NCBI GenBank assembly: GCA_023441055.1
Contig: JAEZQY010000008.1
Location: forward strand, 62,001 to 126,000
From: Bacillota bacterium
GTDB taxonomy: Bacteria; Bacillota; Bacilli; Paenibacillales; UBA4045
Reading direction: 5' to 3'
DNA length: 64,000 bases
Below, piece after piece: positions 23,202-33,133 of the stretch. A program made the position numbers and the translations under genes. The notes beneath the pieces were generated by a model, which had not been told where the DNA came from, did no database searches, and saw nothing but the letters and a program-made list of their open reading frames with translations. Positions within the stretch are counted from its first letter, which is position 1; each line of letters starts with the position of its first letter.

Positions 23202-25853
23202 TCACTTCGCTTCGTACCAATTCACACCGTAGCTGACATCGATCTTAAGCGGGACATCGAGCTGCAACGCGCTGACCATCTCCTCGCGCACGATGTTCTG
23301 CATCAGCTCCAGCTCTTCCTCTGGCACCTCGAGCACCAATTCGTCATGCACCTGCAGCAGCAGTCGACTGCGGACCTGCTCTGCCTTCATGCGCGAGTCG
23401 AGCTTCACCATCGCCAGCTTAATAATATCTGCAGCCGTTCCCTGGATCGGCGTATTCATCGCCGTTCGCTCCGCGAATGACCGCGTATTATAATTGGACG
23501 AGGTAATCTCCGGCAAGTATCTGCGTCGACGCAGCAGTGTCGTCACATAACCGTCCTGACGCGCTTGCTGTACGATGTCATCCATGAATGTGCGAACCCC
23601 CTGGAACACGGCGAAGTACTGCGCAATGAAATCGGCCGCTTCCTTCCGAGTAATATTCAAGTTCTGGGACAATCCATAATCACTGATCCCATACACAATT
23701 CCGAAGTTGACCGCCTTCGCCTGACGGCGCATATTCGCGTCCACCTCATCCTCGGCGACGCCGAATACATCCATGGCCGTCTTCGTATGAATATCCATAT
23801 CCTGCTGGAACGCTTCCTTGAGATTCTCATCGCCTGAGATATGCGCAAGCACCCGAAGTTCAATCTGCGAATAGTCCGCGCCCATAATGAACCAGCCCGG
23901 CTCGCTCGGCATGAACACCTTACGAATCTTGCGTCCTTCCTCCAGACGGATTGGGATATTTTGCAAATTGGGATATTGACTTGACAGTCTGCCTGTGGCC
24001 GCGATCGTCTGCTGGTAATACGTATGGATCTTGCTCGTCTCCGGGCGCACTTCCTTCAGCAGTCCTTCTATATAGGTCGATTGCAGCTTTGTTAGCTGAC
24101 GGTAATGCAGAATATGCCCGATAATCTCATGATACGGCTCCAGCTTCTCGAGCACCTCGGCATCCGTCGAATAACCGGTCTTCGTCTTCTTCCATACCGG
24201 CAGGCCCAGTCGATCGAACAGCACCTCGCCGAGCTGCTTCGGTGAGCCGATATTGAAGCTCCCGCCCGCCAGCTCATGAATCTGCTGCTCAAGCTTGCCG
24301 ATCTGACTCGTAAACTCCTCGCCCAATCGCGTCAAGCTGTCACTGTCTACCCGAATGCCGCGCAGCTCCATATCACTCAGAATCGAGGCCAGCGGCAGCT
24401 CCACCTCGGCATACAGCTCATTTAGCTCACTCTTATCCAGCTCCTCCTGCAGACGGCCCTTCAGCTGCTGCAGCGCAGCCGCCTTGCGAATCGCGAACTC
24501 TGCCACCCGCTCCAGCTCGGGCACCTTGAACTTCGCGCCTTTGCCGTATACGTCCTCCTCATCCGACACCGCAATAACACCGAATCTTCGCGTGAGCGCG
24601 GCCATCGAGATATTAGAATCCGTCGGATCCAGCAGATAACCGGCCAGCATCACATCGAACTGGACACCATGCAGCGCAATCCCCTGCCACGCTAACGCAT
24701 TCTTCGCGCGATGCACATCATAGACGCACTTCACAGCCGCCTCATCACCGAGCCATGCGCGGATCGCATCACCCTCAGAGCCTAGAACCGTATCAATCGC
24801 TGCAAAATAAAGCTTACTCGCCGCGCTGAACGCGAGTCCGAGCACCTGTGCGTGATGCGGATTGTCACCGACCGCCTCGATGTGCACTGCCTCTACTGAC
24901 GGCAGCGCCTCGACCAGTTGTTGGACACCTTCCGCATCTTGAATAAGCTGCCAATCAAGTGCAATCTGCGGCTCCTCAGCTGCATCGCTGGCAGGCAGAT
25001 CGAGCTTCTCCAGCAATTGCTTGAATTCCAGCTTACGGAACATCGCCGTTACGCTGTCGCGGTCGAACGCCGCAAGCTGCATGCTCACCCATTCATTGTC
25101 CATCGGCACCTCTCGGAAGATCGTCGCCAGCGCCTTGCTCTTCATCGCATCCTCGCGATTATCCGCGACCCTCTCCTTCAGCTTGCCCTTCAGCTCCTCG
25201 ACATTCTCCAGCACACCCTCGACGGTCTTGTACTCATGCAGCAGCTTGAGTGCGGTCTTCTCGCCGACTCCAGGAATGCCTGGAATATTGTCGGAGGAAT
25301 CGCCCATTAGGCCCTTCAGATCAATAATCTGCTGGGGAGTAAGTCCATATACCTCATGGATATGCGCAGGATCGAACAGCTCCACCTCGCTGATCCCCTT
25401 GCGTGTGATCGCAATACTGACATGCTCAGAAGCGAGCTGCAGCATGTCCTTATCCCCGGATACGACAACCACCTTCATATTCTGACGCTCATCGGCCAGC
25501 CGAGTAATCGTGCCGATAATATCGTCGGCTTCGTAGCCGTCCAGCTCGAACCGGGTGATGCCGAAGCTGTCGATCAGCTCGCGAATAAGCGGGAACTGCT
25601 CAGACAGCTCTGGAGGCGTCTTCGCTCGTCCGCCCTTATAATCCGCATATTCCTTATGCCGGAATGTGATCTTGCCCGCATCGAACGCCACCAGCATGTG
25701 GGTCGGCTTCTCATCTTCTATTAGCTTCAGTAACATCGTGGTGAATCCGTATACGGCATTCGTGTGAAGACCGCTCGAGTTGCTCAGCAGGGGCAGTGCG
25801 TAGAACGCTCGATTCGCAATGCTATTCCCGTCAATCACGATCAACTTGTCCAT
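23202..25853 (-). CDS. polA: DNA polymerase I
   Basis: 883 residues. The 5'-3' exonuclease domain (1 to about 290) has LIVIDGNSIANRAFYAL and GDSSDNIPGIPGVGEKTA. A middle domain (about 300-480) has the 3'-5' exonuclease fold but lost its catalytic acids: the DxE of motif I reads HIE, and the later YxxxD Asp is absent. The polymerase domain (about 500-883) has motif A (ADYSQIELRVLAH), motif B (RRQAKAVNFGIVYG) and motif C (QVHDELVLEVP). It acts in Okazaki processing and repair without proofreading, as in other Bacillota. Confidence 0.97.
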   Translation of the reverse strand: MDKLIVIDGNSIANRAFYALPLLSNSSGLHTNAVYGFTTMLLKLIEDEKPTHMLVAFDAGKITFRHKEYADYKGGRAKTPPELSEQFPLIRELIDSFGITRFELDGYEADDIIGTITRLADERQNMKVVVVSGDKDMLQLASEHVSIAITRKGISEVELFDPAHIHEVYGLTPQQIIDLKGLMGDSSDNIPGIPGVGEKTALKLLHEYKTVEGVLENVEELKGKLKERVADNREDAMKSKALATIFREVPMDNEWVSMQLAAFDRDSVTAMFRKLEFKQLLEKLDLPASDAAEEPQIALDWQLIQDAEGVQQLVEALPSVEAVHIEAVGDNPHHAQVLGLAFSAASKLYFAAIDTVLGSEGDAIRAWLGDEAAVKCVYDVHRAKNALAWQGIALHGVQFDVMLAGYLLDPTDSNISMAALTRRFGVIAVSDEEDVYGKGAKFKVPELERVAEFAIRKAAALQQLKGRLQEELDKSELNELYAEVELPLASILSDMELRGIRVDSDSLTRLGEEFTSQIGKLEQQIHELAGGSFNIGSPKQLGEVLFDRLGLPVWKKTKTGYSTDAEVLEKLEPYHEIIGHILHYRQLTKLQSTYIEGLLKEVRPETSKIHTYYQQTIAATGRLSSQYPNLQNIPIRLEEGRKIRKVFMPSEPGWFIMGADYSQIELRVLAHISGDENLKEAFQQDMDIHTKTAMDVFGVAEDEVDANMRRQAKAVNFGIVYGISDYGLSQNLNITRKEAADFIAQYFAVFQGVRTFMDDIVQQARQDGYVTTLLRRRRYLPEITSSNYNTRSFAERTAMNTPIQGTAADIIKLAMVKLDSRMKAEQVRSRLLLQVHDELVLEVPEEELELMQNIVREEMVSALQLDVPLKIDVSYGVNWYEAK

Positions 25854-25952
25854 TCGTTCACCTCATTGAAATAGAACTCGTAAGTACCAAATCGTACCTT
25901 CACATCATAACATAATGTAAGAATTCCTACTATGCGGCAGGGGGTGCGTGTT

Positions 25953-26702
25953 GTGTCTAGGCCCATATTCCGATTAAGGGAGAAGAAAGCGATTCTGCTG
26001 GACCTGCAGAACACGCTGGTGAACCCGCAGGCAGCACGGCTGGCAGCATTGCGTGAGTCGATCGAAGAATTCACGAGCAGGTGGCTGACTGAGGAGGAAT
26101 TGGCCGCTACCGGCTGGGATGCGCAGCAGTCCGCGCAGCGGTATGCGGACCTCTCGCGGGGGAAGCGCACAACCGCGGAGCAATTGGAAGCCTTAGAGCT
26201 GGCGCTACAGCCATCCCCCTTCCCGATCACGCCGCCATTCCTGGTCCGGGTCTGGCAGCGGGCGCGTGAGCTAACGCCGCTGCATGCACAGCCCTATCCG
26301 CATACACGGGATGCGTTGGAGCAGCTGCAGAACATCGGTTACACATTAGCCATCATCACCAACGGTTCTCCGGATACAGCGATGCTCGCCTTGCACAGCA
26401 GCGGATTAAAGCCGCTGTTCGCGGATAATCGCATCTTCGCTGCCGCTAATCCCAAGAAGAGAAAACCGAACGCCGAGCTGTTCACACAGGCGTTGAAACA
26501 GTTGGGTATTCATCCTGCCCAGGCCGTCATGGTCGGCAACTCGTGGCGCAATGACATTCAGGGGGCAGCGGCGGTGGGCATGGATTCGGTGTGGATCCGA
26601 CGACGACTCCCAGGAACAAAAAAAACGGCCCGCCGAAAAATCGGCAGAAACCGTGTGATTATCGTGTCCCGTATACGCAGTCTATTAGATCTGTTCGAAT
26701 GA
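25953..26702 (+). CDS. HAD-superfamily hydrolase-like protein
   Basis: About 249 residues. The start is GTG 25953, seven bases after AGGGGGTG; the upstream ATG 25932 has no ribosome binding site. Motif I reads LLDLQNTL instead of DxDxT, so the nucleophile Asp is present but the second acid/base Asp is Gln. Motif II is IITNGS, and motif IV is MVGNSWRNDIQGA. Loss of the second Asp is seen in HAD members that are not phosphatases. A basic C-terminal tail (TKKTARRKIGRNR) ends in a 44-base convergent overlap with the EAL/GGDEF gene. Confidence 0.75.
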   Translation: MSRPIFRLREKKAILLDLQNTLVNPQAARLAALRESIEEFTSRWLTEEELAATGWDAQQSAQRYADLSRGKRTTAEQLEALELALQPSPFPITPPFLVRVWQRARELTPLHAQPYPHTRDALEQLQNIGYTLAIITNGSPDTAMLALHSSGLKPLFADNRIFAAANPKKRKPNAELFTQALKQLGIHPAQAVMVGNSWRNDIQGAAAVGMDSVWIRRRLPGTKKTARRKIGRNRVIIVSRIRSLLDLFE

Positions 26703-28437
26703 TGGGTGAATCCTGCAGCACGATTGCGCGATAGCTGCTTCCCTTGATCTTCTTCGCCTGCTTCTTAAGCTCAGCCGAGATCGCTGATAAGCTCTCAATA
26801 CTTAATCCATCAGTCGCTTTGCATATAAGCAGAGATAAGGAGAGTGAGACTGTGTCGCTATCGACATGATTGCCGTCACGGTCCGTAATCGCTAATTCCG
26901 ATTCCCCCTTAGTAAAGCTCTCAGCTCCCTGCTCGAACCGTTGAATGATGGTGCGGCACAACTGCTCCGGCTCATCCGTACAGGAGATCATCATGAAGTC
27001 GTCTCCTCCAATATGACCGATGAAGTCCGTTGGGGTCCCGCATGCATTCACGGCCAACAAGAGAATATCGGCGGTAAATTGAATGAGCCGATCTCCTTGC
27101 TGGAAGCCGAAGCGATCATTGAACCACTTGAAGTAGTCGAGATCCGCATAGATCAGCGTGAATGGCCGACCATCATTCAATCGGCGGCTAAGCTCGCGCT
27201 GAATCTGGGCATTACCGGGCAGACCAGTCAGCGGATTGGACAGCCTGGCATGCTCCAGCCGTTCATTCGTTATGGTCTCCAATAAGGTCCTGACCGATAC
27301 CGTCCCGAATAATTTCCCCTTGCTCACCACCACCACGATATCATACAGCTTGTCCGTAGCTCTCATCATCGCCTCTTGAGAGACCGCATCTACGCGTTGA
27401 TGCTCGTCCACCACTAATGGATGTCGATCCATCAGCTGTTCAATGGATTTATGCGAATACAAGGAGAATCCATACTGATTCGCAAGCTGCTGGAACAGCC
27501 TCTCGCGCATCACGATCCCAACTGTGACGCCGTCCTCCGCTACGACAATTCCTTCAAGCGTGTTGTTCGCATTGAAGTAGTCGATTACGCCGGACACCAT
27601 CGTCTTGGGGCTGAAGGACACAGGACTGTCAACCAGATCCCCGACCCGCAGATAGTCTCCACGAACCGAGTACACCTTCCGATAATGCTCGATCTGATCC
27701 ACCAATGCCGAGCCGAATGGCTTCAGCCCTGTCCCTGGGCGCCCTAGATAATACCCTTGTCCATAATGAATGCCCATGCGCATCAGCTTGAATAATTCCT
27801 CTTGATTCTCAATCCCCTCAGCGATGACTTTAATATTCATCTTATGAGCGAAGCTGATCAATGTCTCCAGAATATATTCCTTGATCTTATCCTTGAAGAT
27901 ATTATGGATCAATGATCGATCGACCTTGATATAGTCCGGCAACAGCTCAGCAATTGCCTGCAGGGAGGAATAGCCCGAACCCGCGTCGTCAATCGCGATT
28001 TGATACCCCTGATTGCGGTAATGCTCCAGAATTCGCTTCGCCGTGGTGAAGTCCTCCACTGAGCTGCGCTCTGTGATTTCGAAGACGACATTGCTCGGTG
28101 AAAGCCCGCATTCCTCCAGCAGCTTCAAGGTCTTGCCCGGCATGAATCGCGTATCATGTATCATCTCAGCGGAGATATTAATGAATACCCGCTGCTCAGG
28201 CAGAAGTCCGCGGCTGCCCGCTATGGCCTTCTCCCGAGCCATCTGCTCCAGATCGTAGATCATGCCTTCACGTTCCGCATACGCGAACAGCTGCAAGGGA
28301 GAATGGAACAGATGATTCTCCGGTCCTCGGGTCAACGCCTCATAGCCGAAGATTTCCGCGTTCGCGAGGGAGACGATCGGCTGATAGACGGTATAGATGG
28401 ATTGCTGACGCATAATCTCCTTGAAGTCATTTAACAT
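26659..28437 (-). CDS. EAL-CBS-GGDEF cyclic-di-GMP protein
   Basis: 592 residues. The EAL phosphodiesterase domain (about 1-245) keeps the EALTR, DDAGSGYSS and AEGIEN motifs. Two CBS motifs (about 255-385) follow. A GGDEF domain (about 395-560) has GGDDF, so both catalytic centres look intact. The same EAL-CBS-GGDEF order occurs in bifunctional cyclic-di-GMP enzymes. There is no membrane segment or signal peptide. The gene ends 10 bases downstream of phoU on the same strand, so it may be read from the pst-phoU transcript and coupled to phosphate status (inference). Confidence 0.88.
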   Translation of the reverse strand: MLNDFKEIMRQQSIYTVYQPIVSLANAEIFGYEALTRGPENHLFHSPLQLFAYAEREGMIYDLEQMAREKAIAGSRGLLPEQRVFINISAEMIHDTRFMPGKTLKLLEECGLSPSNVVFEITERSSVEDFTTAKRILEHYRNQGYQIAIDDAGSGYSSLQAIAELLPDYIKVDRSLIHNIFKDKIKEYILETLISFAHKMNIKVIAEGIENQEELFKLMRMGIHYGQGYYLGRPGTGLKPFGSALVDQIEHYRKVYSVRGDYLRVGDLVDSPVSFSPKTMVSGVIDYFNANNTLEGIVVAEDGVTVGIVMRERLFQQLANQYGFSLYSHKSIEQLMDRHPLVVDEHQRVDAVSQEAMMRATDKLYDIVVVVSKGKLFGTVSVRTLLETITNERLEHARLSNPLTGLPGNAQIQRELSRRLNDGRPFTLIYADLDYFKWFNDRFGFQQGDRLIQFTADILLLAVNACGTPTDFIGHIGGDDFMMISCTDEPEQLCRTIIQRFEQGAESFTKGESELAITDRDGNHVDSDTVSLSLSLLICKATDGLSIESLSAISAELKKQAKKIKGSSYRAIVLQDSPIIRTDLIDCVYGTR

Positions 28438-28446
28438 ACATCCACC

Positions 28447-29109
28447 TTACTGGTTGAGATCCGGACGGCTGCCCTTGACCAGATATACAACCGATTCACA
28501 TATATTCGTCGCATGATCGGCAATACGTTCCAGATAGCGACTGACGAATGATAACAGCATCGCCTTGTTAATACTCTGCGGGTCATTGGTAATATGCGTA
28601 AGAATGTAATGCAGATTCCTGCTGTGCAGATCATCTACGGCATCATCAAGGGCAGAAGTTTTGTAGGCGAGATCGATATCCTCACCCGTGAATGCAGCGA
28701 TACTCTCTTCCGTCATCTGAATGGCAAGCTCGGACATCTTAATGAGTTCCGTTAAAGAATGTGTGTCTGCGGCACTGCCCAGACGCAGTGTCACCTTGCA
28801 GACATCCACAGCCAGATCACCCATGCGCTCCAGGTCGGCAGCGATTTTGAAGGCGATCAAGATGCGGCGTAAATCCTTGGCAACCGGCTGCTGCGTAGCG
28901 ATCAGCCGAGATCCCAACACGTCAATCTTCTCTTCCATCTTATTGATCTCCAGATCATATCGCACCACCTGCTCCGCAAGCGCCTGATCTCCGTTCTGCA
29001 GGGACTGCACGGACTGCCAGATTGATTTACTGACTTCCTCACCCATATGAATAATAGCTGACTTAATCTCATTTAGAAGAATCTCAAATTGCGAACGTTG
29101 CGCTGCCAT
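28447..29109 (-). CDS. phoU: PhoU, phosphate signalling regulator
   Basis: 220 residues from ATG 29109 (GGTGGAGG upstream; an in-frame extension to 29241 overlaps pstB and is unlikely). It has two PhoU three-helix repeats, with metal-binding ERMGDLAVD and ERIADHATN motifs. It links the Pst transporter to phosphate-responsive signalling and limits phosphate uptake. Last gene of the pst operon proper. Confidence 0.93.
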   Translation of the reverse strand: MAAQRSQFEILLNEIKSAIIHMGEEVSKSIWQSVQSLQNGDQALAEQVVRYDLEINKMEEKIDVLGSRLIATQQPVAKDLRRILIAFKIAADLERMGDLAVDVCKVTLRLGSAADTHSLTELIKMSELAIQMTEESIAAFTGEDIDLAYKTSALDDAVDDLHSRNLHYILTHITNDPQSINKAMLLSFVSRYLERIADHATNICESVVYLVKGSRPDLNQ

Positions 29110-29146
29110 ACGGTTATCCCTCCACCATTTAATTTGGGTACTGCTG

Positions 29147-29902
<756 letters not shown>

Positions 29903-29916
29903 TGCGATTCTCCTCC

Positions 29917-30789
29917 CTAGTGCCTCTTCTGAAATTTATTACGGAGAATGATGGCTACCGCATTCATTGACAAGAGCAGCACCAGTAATACGACAATACC
30001 TGCGCCGGCAACGTGCTGGAAGTCTTCCTGCGGCAAGCCTGACCAAGTATAAATCTGCATCGGCAGTACTGTAAACTTATCCAGGAAGCTCGTCGGCGTG
30101 AAGGCGATATATGCAACCGCTCCGACTACGAGCAAGGGCGCAGTCTCTCCGATCGCCCTCGACATCGATAAGATGGATCCGGTCAGAATACCAGCGAACG
30201 AGGAGGGCAGTACAACTCGGACAATCGTCTGCCAGCGATTGCCGCCCAGCGCGTAGGACGCGTTACGGAGCGACATGGGGACTGCTCTGATCGCCTCCTG
30301 TGACGAGACGATGATGATTGGAAGTACGAGCAAGGTCATCGTGAATGCCCCCGCGAGAATACTATTACCCAGACCGAAGATGCGGACGAACAACGTTAAG
30401 CCGAGCAATCCGAATACAATGGACGGTACGCCAGCCAGGTTCGAGATATTCGTCTGCACGAGTCGACTGAACCAAGTGTTCTTCGCATATTCCTCCAGGT
30501 AGATCGCTGTAGCTACCCCCATGATGAAGGTTAATGGCGCTACAACACTCATCATCCAGAGCGTACCCGCAAGTGCGGCCTTGATCCCGGACAACTCCGG
30601 CTTACGCGATGCGAAGCTCGTAAGGAATTGCCAGTCGAGCCATCCCCATGCCTGAATTGAAATCTGAATCAATAGGACCGCAAGCGCGACTACACCGAAG
30701 AAGGTCGATAGGAAGAATAAGCTATGGAAGACTCGATTCTTGCGTCTGCGGCGCTGCATCCTTACTTTATCTGCTTGGGATTCGAGCAT
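29917..30789 (-). CDS. pstA: Phosphate ABC transporter permease PstA
   Basis: 290 residues with six predicted membrane segments. A cytoplasmic EAIRAVPMSLRNASYALGG loop docks the ATPase. It has a basic N-terminal stretch (QRRRRKNR). Three bases separate it from pstC. Confidence 0.95.
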   Translation of the reverse strand: MLESQADKVRMQRRRRKNRVFHSLFFLSTFFGVVALAVLLIQISIQAWGWLDWQFLTSFASRKPELSGIKAALAGTLWMMSVVAPLTFIMGVATAIYLEEYAKNTWFSRLVQTNISNLAGVPSIVFGLLGLTLFVRIFGLGNSILAGAFTMTLLVLPIIIVSSQEAIRAVPMSLRNASYALGGNRWQTIVRVVLPSSFAGILTGSILSMSRAIGETAPLLVVGAVAYIAFTPTSFLDKFTVLPMQIYTWSGLPQEDFQHVAGAGIVVLLVLLLSMNAVAIILRNKFQKRH

Positions 30790-30792
30790 ATG

Positions 30793-31716
30793 CTAATACT
30801 CCTCTCTATACTTTCTTGCAATATAGCCTGCAATAATGTTCATGATTAAGGTGATCATGAATAAGGTCATCCCGACTGCGTAGATGGTTAGGTATTCCAC
30901 ACTGCCATGTGCTGTATCACCGCCGCTTACCGCGACAATATACGCAGTTAGCGTCTGTACACTCTCCAGCGGATTGAACGATGTATTCGGCAGCGCGCCA
31001 GCCGCCAGGGTGACGATCATCGTCTCACCGATCGCGCGCGACAAGCCGAGCACGAATGAAGCGACGATACCGGACAATGCCGCCGGCACAACAACCTTAA
31101 TCGCAACCTCCAGCTTCGTAGAGCCCAGTGCATACGCGGCGTTGCGCAAGCTGCTAGGAACGGCGGCCATCGCATCTTCACTAAGGGATGAGATCATCGG
31201 TATGATCATAATACCCACTACGATTCCCGCACTGAGTGCATTGAACTGGCTCGTCTGCGGGAGGATCGTCTTAATGAGCGGCGTTACGAATGTGAGGGCG
31301 AAGAAACCATACACAATCGTAGGTACGCCAGCCAGTATCTCTAGCACCGGCTTAAGGATGGATCGCACTCTAGCTGGCGCATATTCGCTTAAGTAGATCG
31401 CGCTTCCTAGTCCCAGCGGAATGGCGACAGCACTCGCGATGATCGTGATCAGGAAGGTGCCAACAATAAGCGGCACTACACCGAACTGAGGATCAGCGAA
31501 TAATGGCGTCCACTTCGTGCCCGTGAGGAAGTCGAGAATCGGGACCTCCCGGAAGAAGCCGAAGGATTCTGTCACCAGAATCAATACGATGCCAATTGTG
31601 GTCGCGATCGATATAAAGCCGAATATGAGCAGCACTCTTGGCATGATGCGATCAGCCGAGAAGAGCGAAACTTTCTTCTTCATGTCCTTTGCGGATGATG
31701 AGGTTGTATCTATCAT
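30793..31716 (-). CDS. pstC: Phosphate ABC transporter permease PstC
   Basis: 307 residues from ATG 31716, with CAGGAGG upstream (the longer frame to 31791 is discarded). Six membrane segments are present. The ATPase-docking loop reads DAMAAVPSSLRNAAYALGS, closely parallel to PstA, and GLSRAIGETM matches the PstC family. Confidence 0.95.
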   Translation of the reverse strand: MIDTTSSSAKDMKKKVSLFSADRIMPRVLLIFGFISIATTIGIVLILVTESFGFFREVPILDFLTGTKWTPLFADPQFGVVPLIVGTFLITIIASAVAIPLGLGSAIYLSEYAPARVRSILKPVLEILAGVPTIVYGFFALTFVTPLIKTILPQTSQFNALSAGIVVGIMIIPMISSLSEDAMAAVPSSLRNAAYALGSTKLEVAIKVVVPAALSGIVASFVLGLSRAIGETMIVTLAAGALPNTSFNPLESVQTLTAYIVAVSGGDTAHGSVEYLTIYAVGMTLFMITLIMNIIAGYIARKYREEY

Positions 31717-31777
31717 CGGTTCGCAAACCTCCTGCTCTTCACAAATTCTTAATAGTTGAACGCAGATAGACCGATGA

Positions 31778-31810
31778 CCGCGGCATCCCATAGTGGTATG
31801 GATACCGCGG
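31778..31810 (-). promoter_or_regulatory. Stem-loop between pstS and pstC
   Basis: CCGCGGCATCCCA and TATGGATACCGCGG form an imperfect GC-rich hairpin with no T-run. Such hairpins after pstS typically protect the pstS mRNA and lower expression of the downstream genes, which suits the need for excess binding protein. Confidence 0.55.
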
Positions 31811-31851
31811 CCCTCGCTTTAAAGCTTGCTATACAAGCATTCTACTTACGA

Positions 31852-32883
31852 TTAAGGCAGCAAGGTCAGGTTCTTGTCGTACATGCTCTGTGGAAGCTTC
31901 ACATAACCGACTTCTTCTGCGAGCTCTTGACCTGTCTCACTCATGTAAAACTTGATGAATTCTTGCACTTCAGGACGCTCCATCGCCTTCAAGCTCGGAT
32001 AGATGAAGATGGCGCGGGACAGCGGCGAGTAGCTGCCTTCATTGATGGTATCCATTGTAGGTGCTACGAATGCTGTTTCGCCTTCTGCTTGAATCGCTAC
32101 TGCTTGAAGCTTGTCAGTATTCTCTACGAAGTATGAATATCCGAAGTAACCCATCGCATACTTATCGCCGGCGACGCCAGTCACAAGCACGTTGTCATCC
32201 TCCGATGGTGTGAAGTCATCACGGGATACCTTCGCTTCGCCATTGATCGCTTCTGTGAAGTATTCGAATGTGCCGGAGGCTGTACCAGGACCGTACAGAT
32301 TAATCTTCTCATCTGGCCATTCCGAACGAACATCAGACCACTTCGTTACCTGGCTGTCCTTCTCCCAGATTTGCTTCAGCTCAGCAGCTGTCATTTCCTT
32401 AGCCCAATCATTATCCTTATTGATCACGACTGTAATTCCGTCATAAGCAACTTCCATCAGCACGACTTCATTGCCGCTTGCTGCAGCATCTGTCAGCTCT
32501 TGTTCCTTGAACAGGCGGGACATGTCCGCGATGTCGATTTCGCCAGCGATCATGCGCTTCGCGCCGTTGCCGCTGCCGGATACGTTAACCGTAACGTTCA
32601 CGCCGGGATGCAGAGCCATGAACTCTTCCGCGACTGCTTGAGAGATCGGATACACGGTCGAGGAGCCGTCGATTGTAATTTCGCCCTTAAGCTCTGCCTT
32701 CGGCTCATCCTTTGGTTCATTCTTAGCCGGTTCACTTGTCGAGCTGTTGCCGGTTGCTTGATTGCCTGATCCTGTTGATGCGTTCCCCCCGTTATTGCTG
32801 TTGTTGTTACCACACGCTGCAAGTACGATTACGAGTGCGATTACAGCCAGGATTGCAAAGCCTTTACGTAAATTGCTAGCCAC
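31852..32883 (-). CDS. pstS: Phosphate-binding lipoprotein PstS
   Basis: 343 residues from GTG 32883, placed after GGGAGTGG (ATG 32898 lacks a site). A lipoprotein signal ends in VIVLAAC. After a low-complexity Asn/Ser/Lys/Glu linker the phosphate-binding core begins with EITIDGSSTVYPISQAVAEE, and has SGSGNGAKRMIAGEIDIADM and YGPGTASGTFEYF. Phased PhoP-like boxes (32947-32985) lie upstream. Confidence 0.95.
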   Translation of the reverse strand: MASNLRKGFAILAVIALVIVLAACGNNNSNNGGNASTGSGNQATGNSSTSEPAKNEPKDEPKAELKGEITIDGSSTVYPISQAVAEEFMALHPGVNVTVNVSGSGNGAKRMIAGEIDIADMSRLFKEQELTDAAASGNEVVLMEVAYDGITVVINKDNDWAKEMTAAELKQIWEKDSQVTKWSDVRSEWPDEKINLYGPGTASGTFEYFTEAINGEAKVSRDDFTPSEDDNVLVTGVAGDKYAMGYFGYSYFVENTDKLQAVAIQAEGETAFVAPTMDTINEGSYSPLSRAIFIYPSLKAMERPEVQEFIKFYMSETGQELAEEVGYVKLPQSMYDKNLTLLP

Positions 32884-32946
32884 TAGTACCACTCCCATTT
32901 TATTTAGTATGGTTCTGTCGTTTACAAACCCATCATAAACCCGACG

Positions 32947-32985
32947 TGTTATCGCAATTTCATCAAATTGTTATGGGAATGTTAA
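32947..32985 (-). promoter_or_regulatory. PhoP-box array upstream of pstS
   Basis: On the minus strand TTAACA (32980-32985), ATAACA (32969-32974), a degenerate ATGAAA (32958-32963) and ATAACA (32947-32952) occur exactly 11 bp apart. That is the spacing of Bacillus PhoP direct repeats (TTAACA-like). They lie 64-102 bases upstream of the pstS start. Confidence 0.55.
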
Positions 32986-33010
32986 ATATCAATGGAATTG
33001 TAAACTCGTC

Positions 33011-33040
33011 TTTACATCGAAGTTTAACGAAATTTTTACA
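33011..33040 (+). promoter_or_regulatory. PhoP-like hexamers facing the chemoreceptor gene
   Basis: On the plus strand TTTACA (33011), TTTAAC (33023) and TTTACA (33035) are spaced 12 bp apart, in the orientation of the divergent chemoreceptor gene. The spacing is one base wider than usual for PhoP. Confidence 0.3.
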
Positions 33041-33133
33041 AAACTCGGCATCTCCTTTAATAGGAAGATAGTAAATTTACTAATGGGAGCATGTGCGAGA
33101 AGGTATTATTTTAATAGAGAGAGTGGAGGACGC

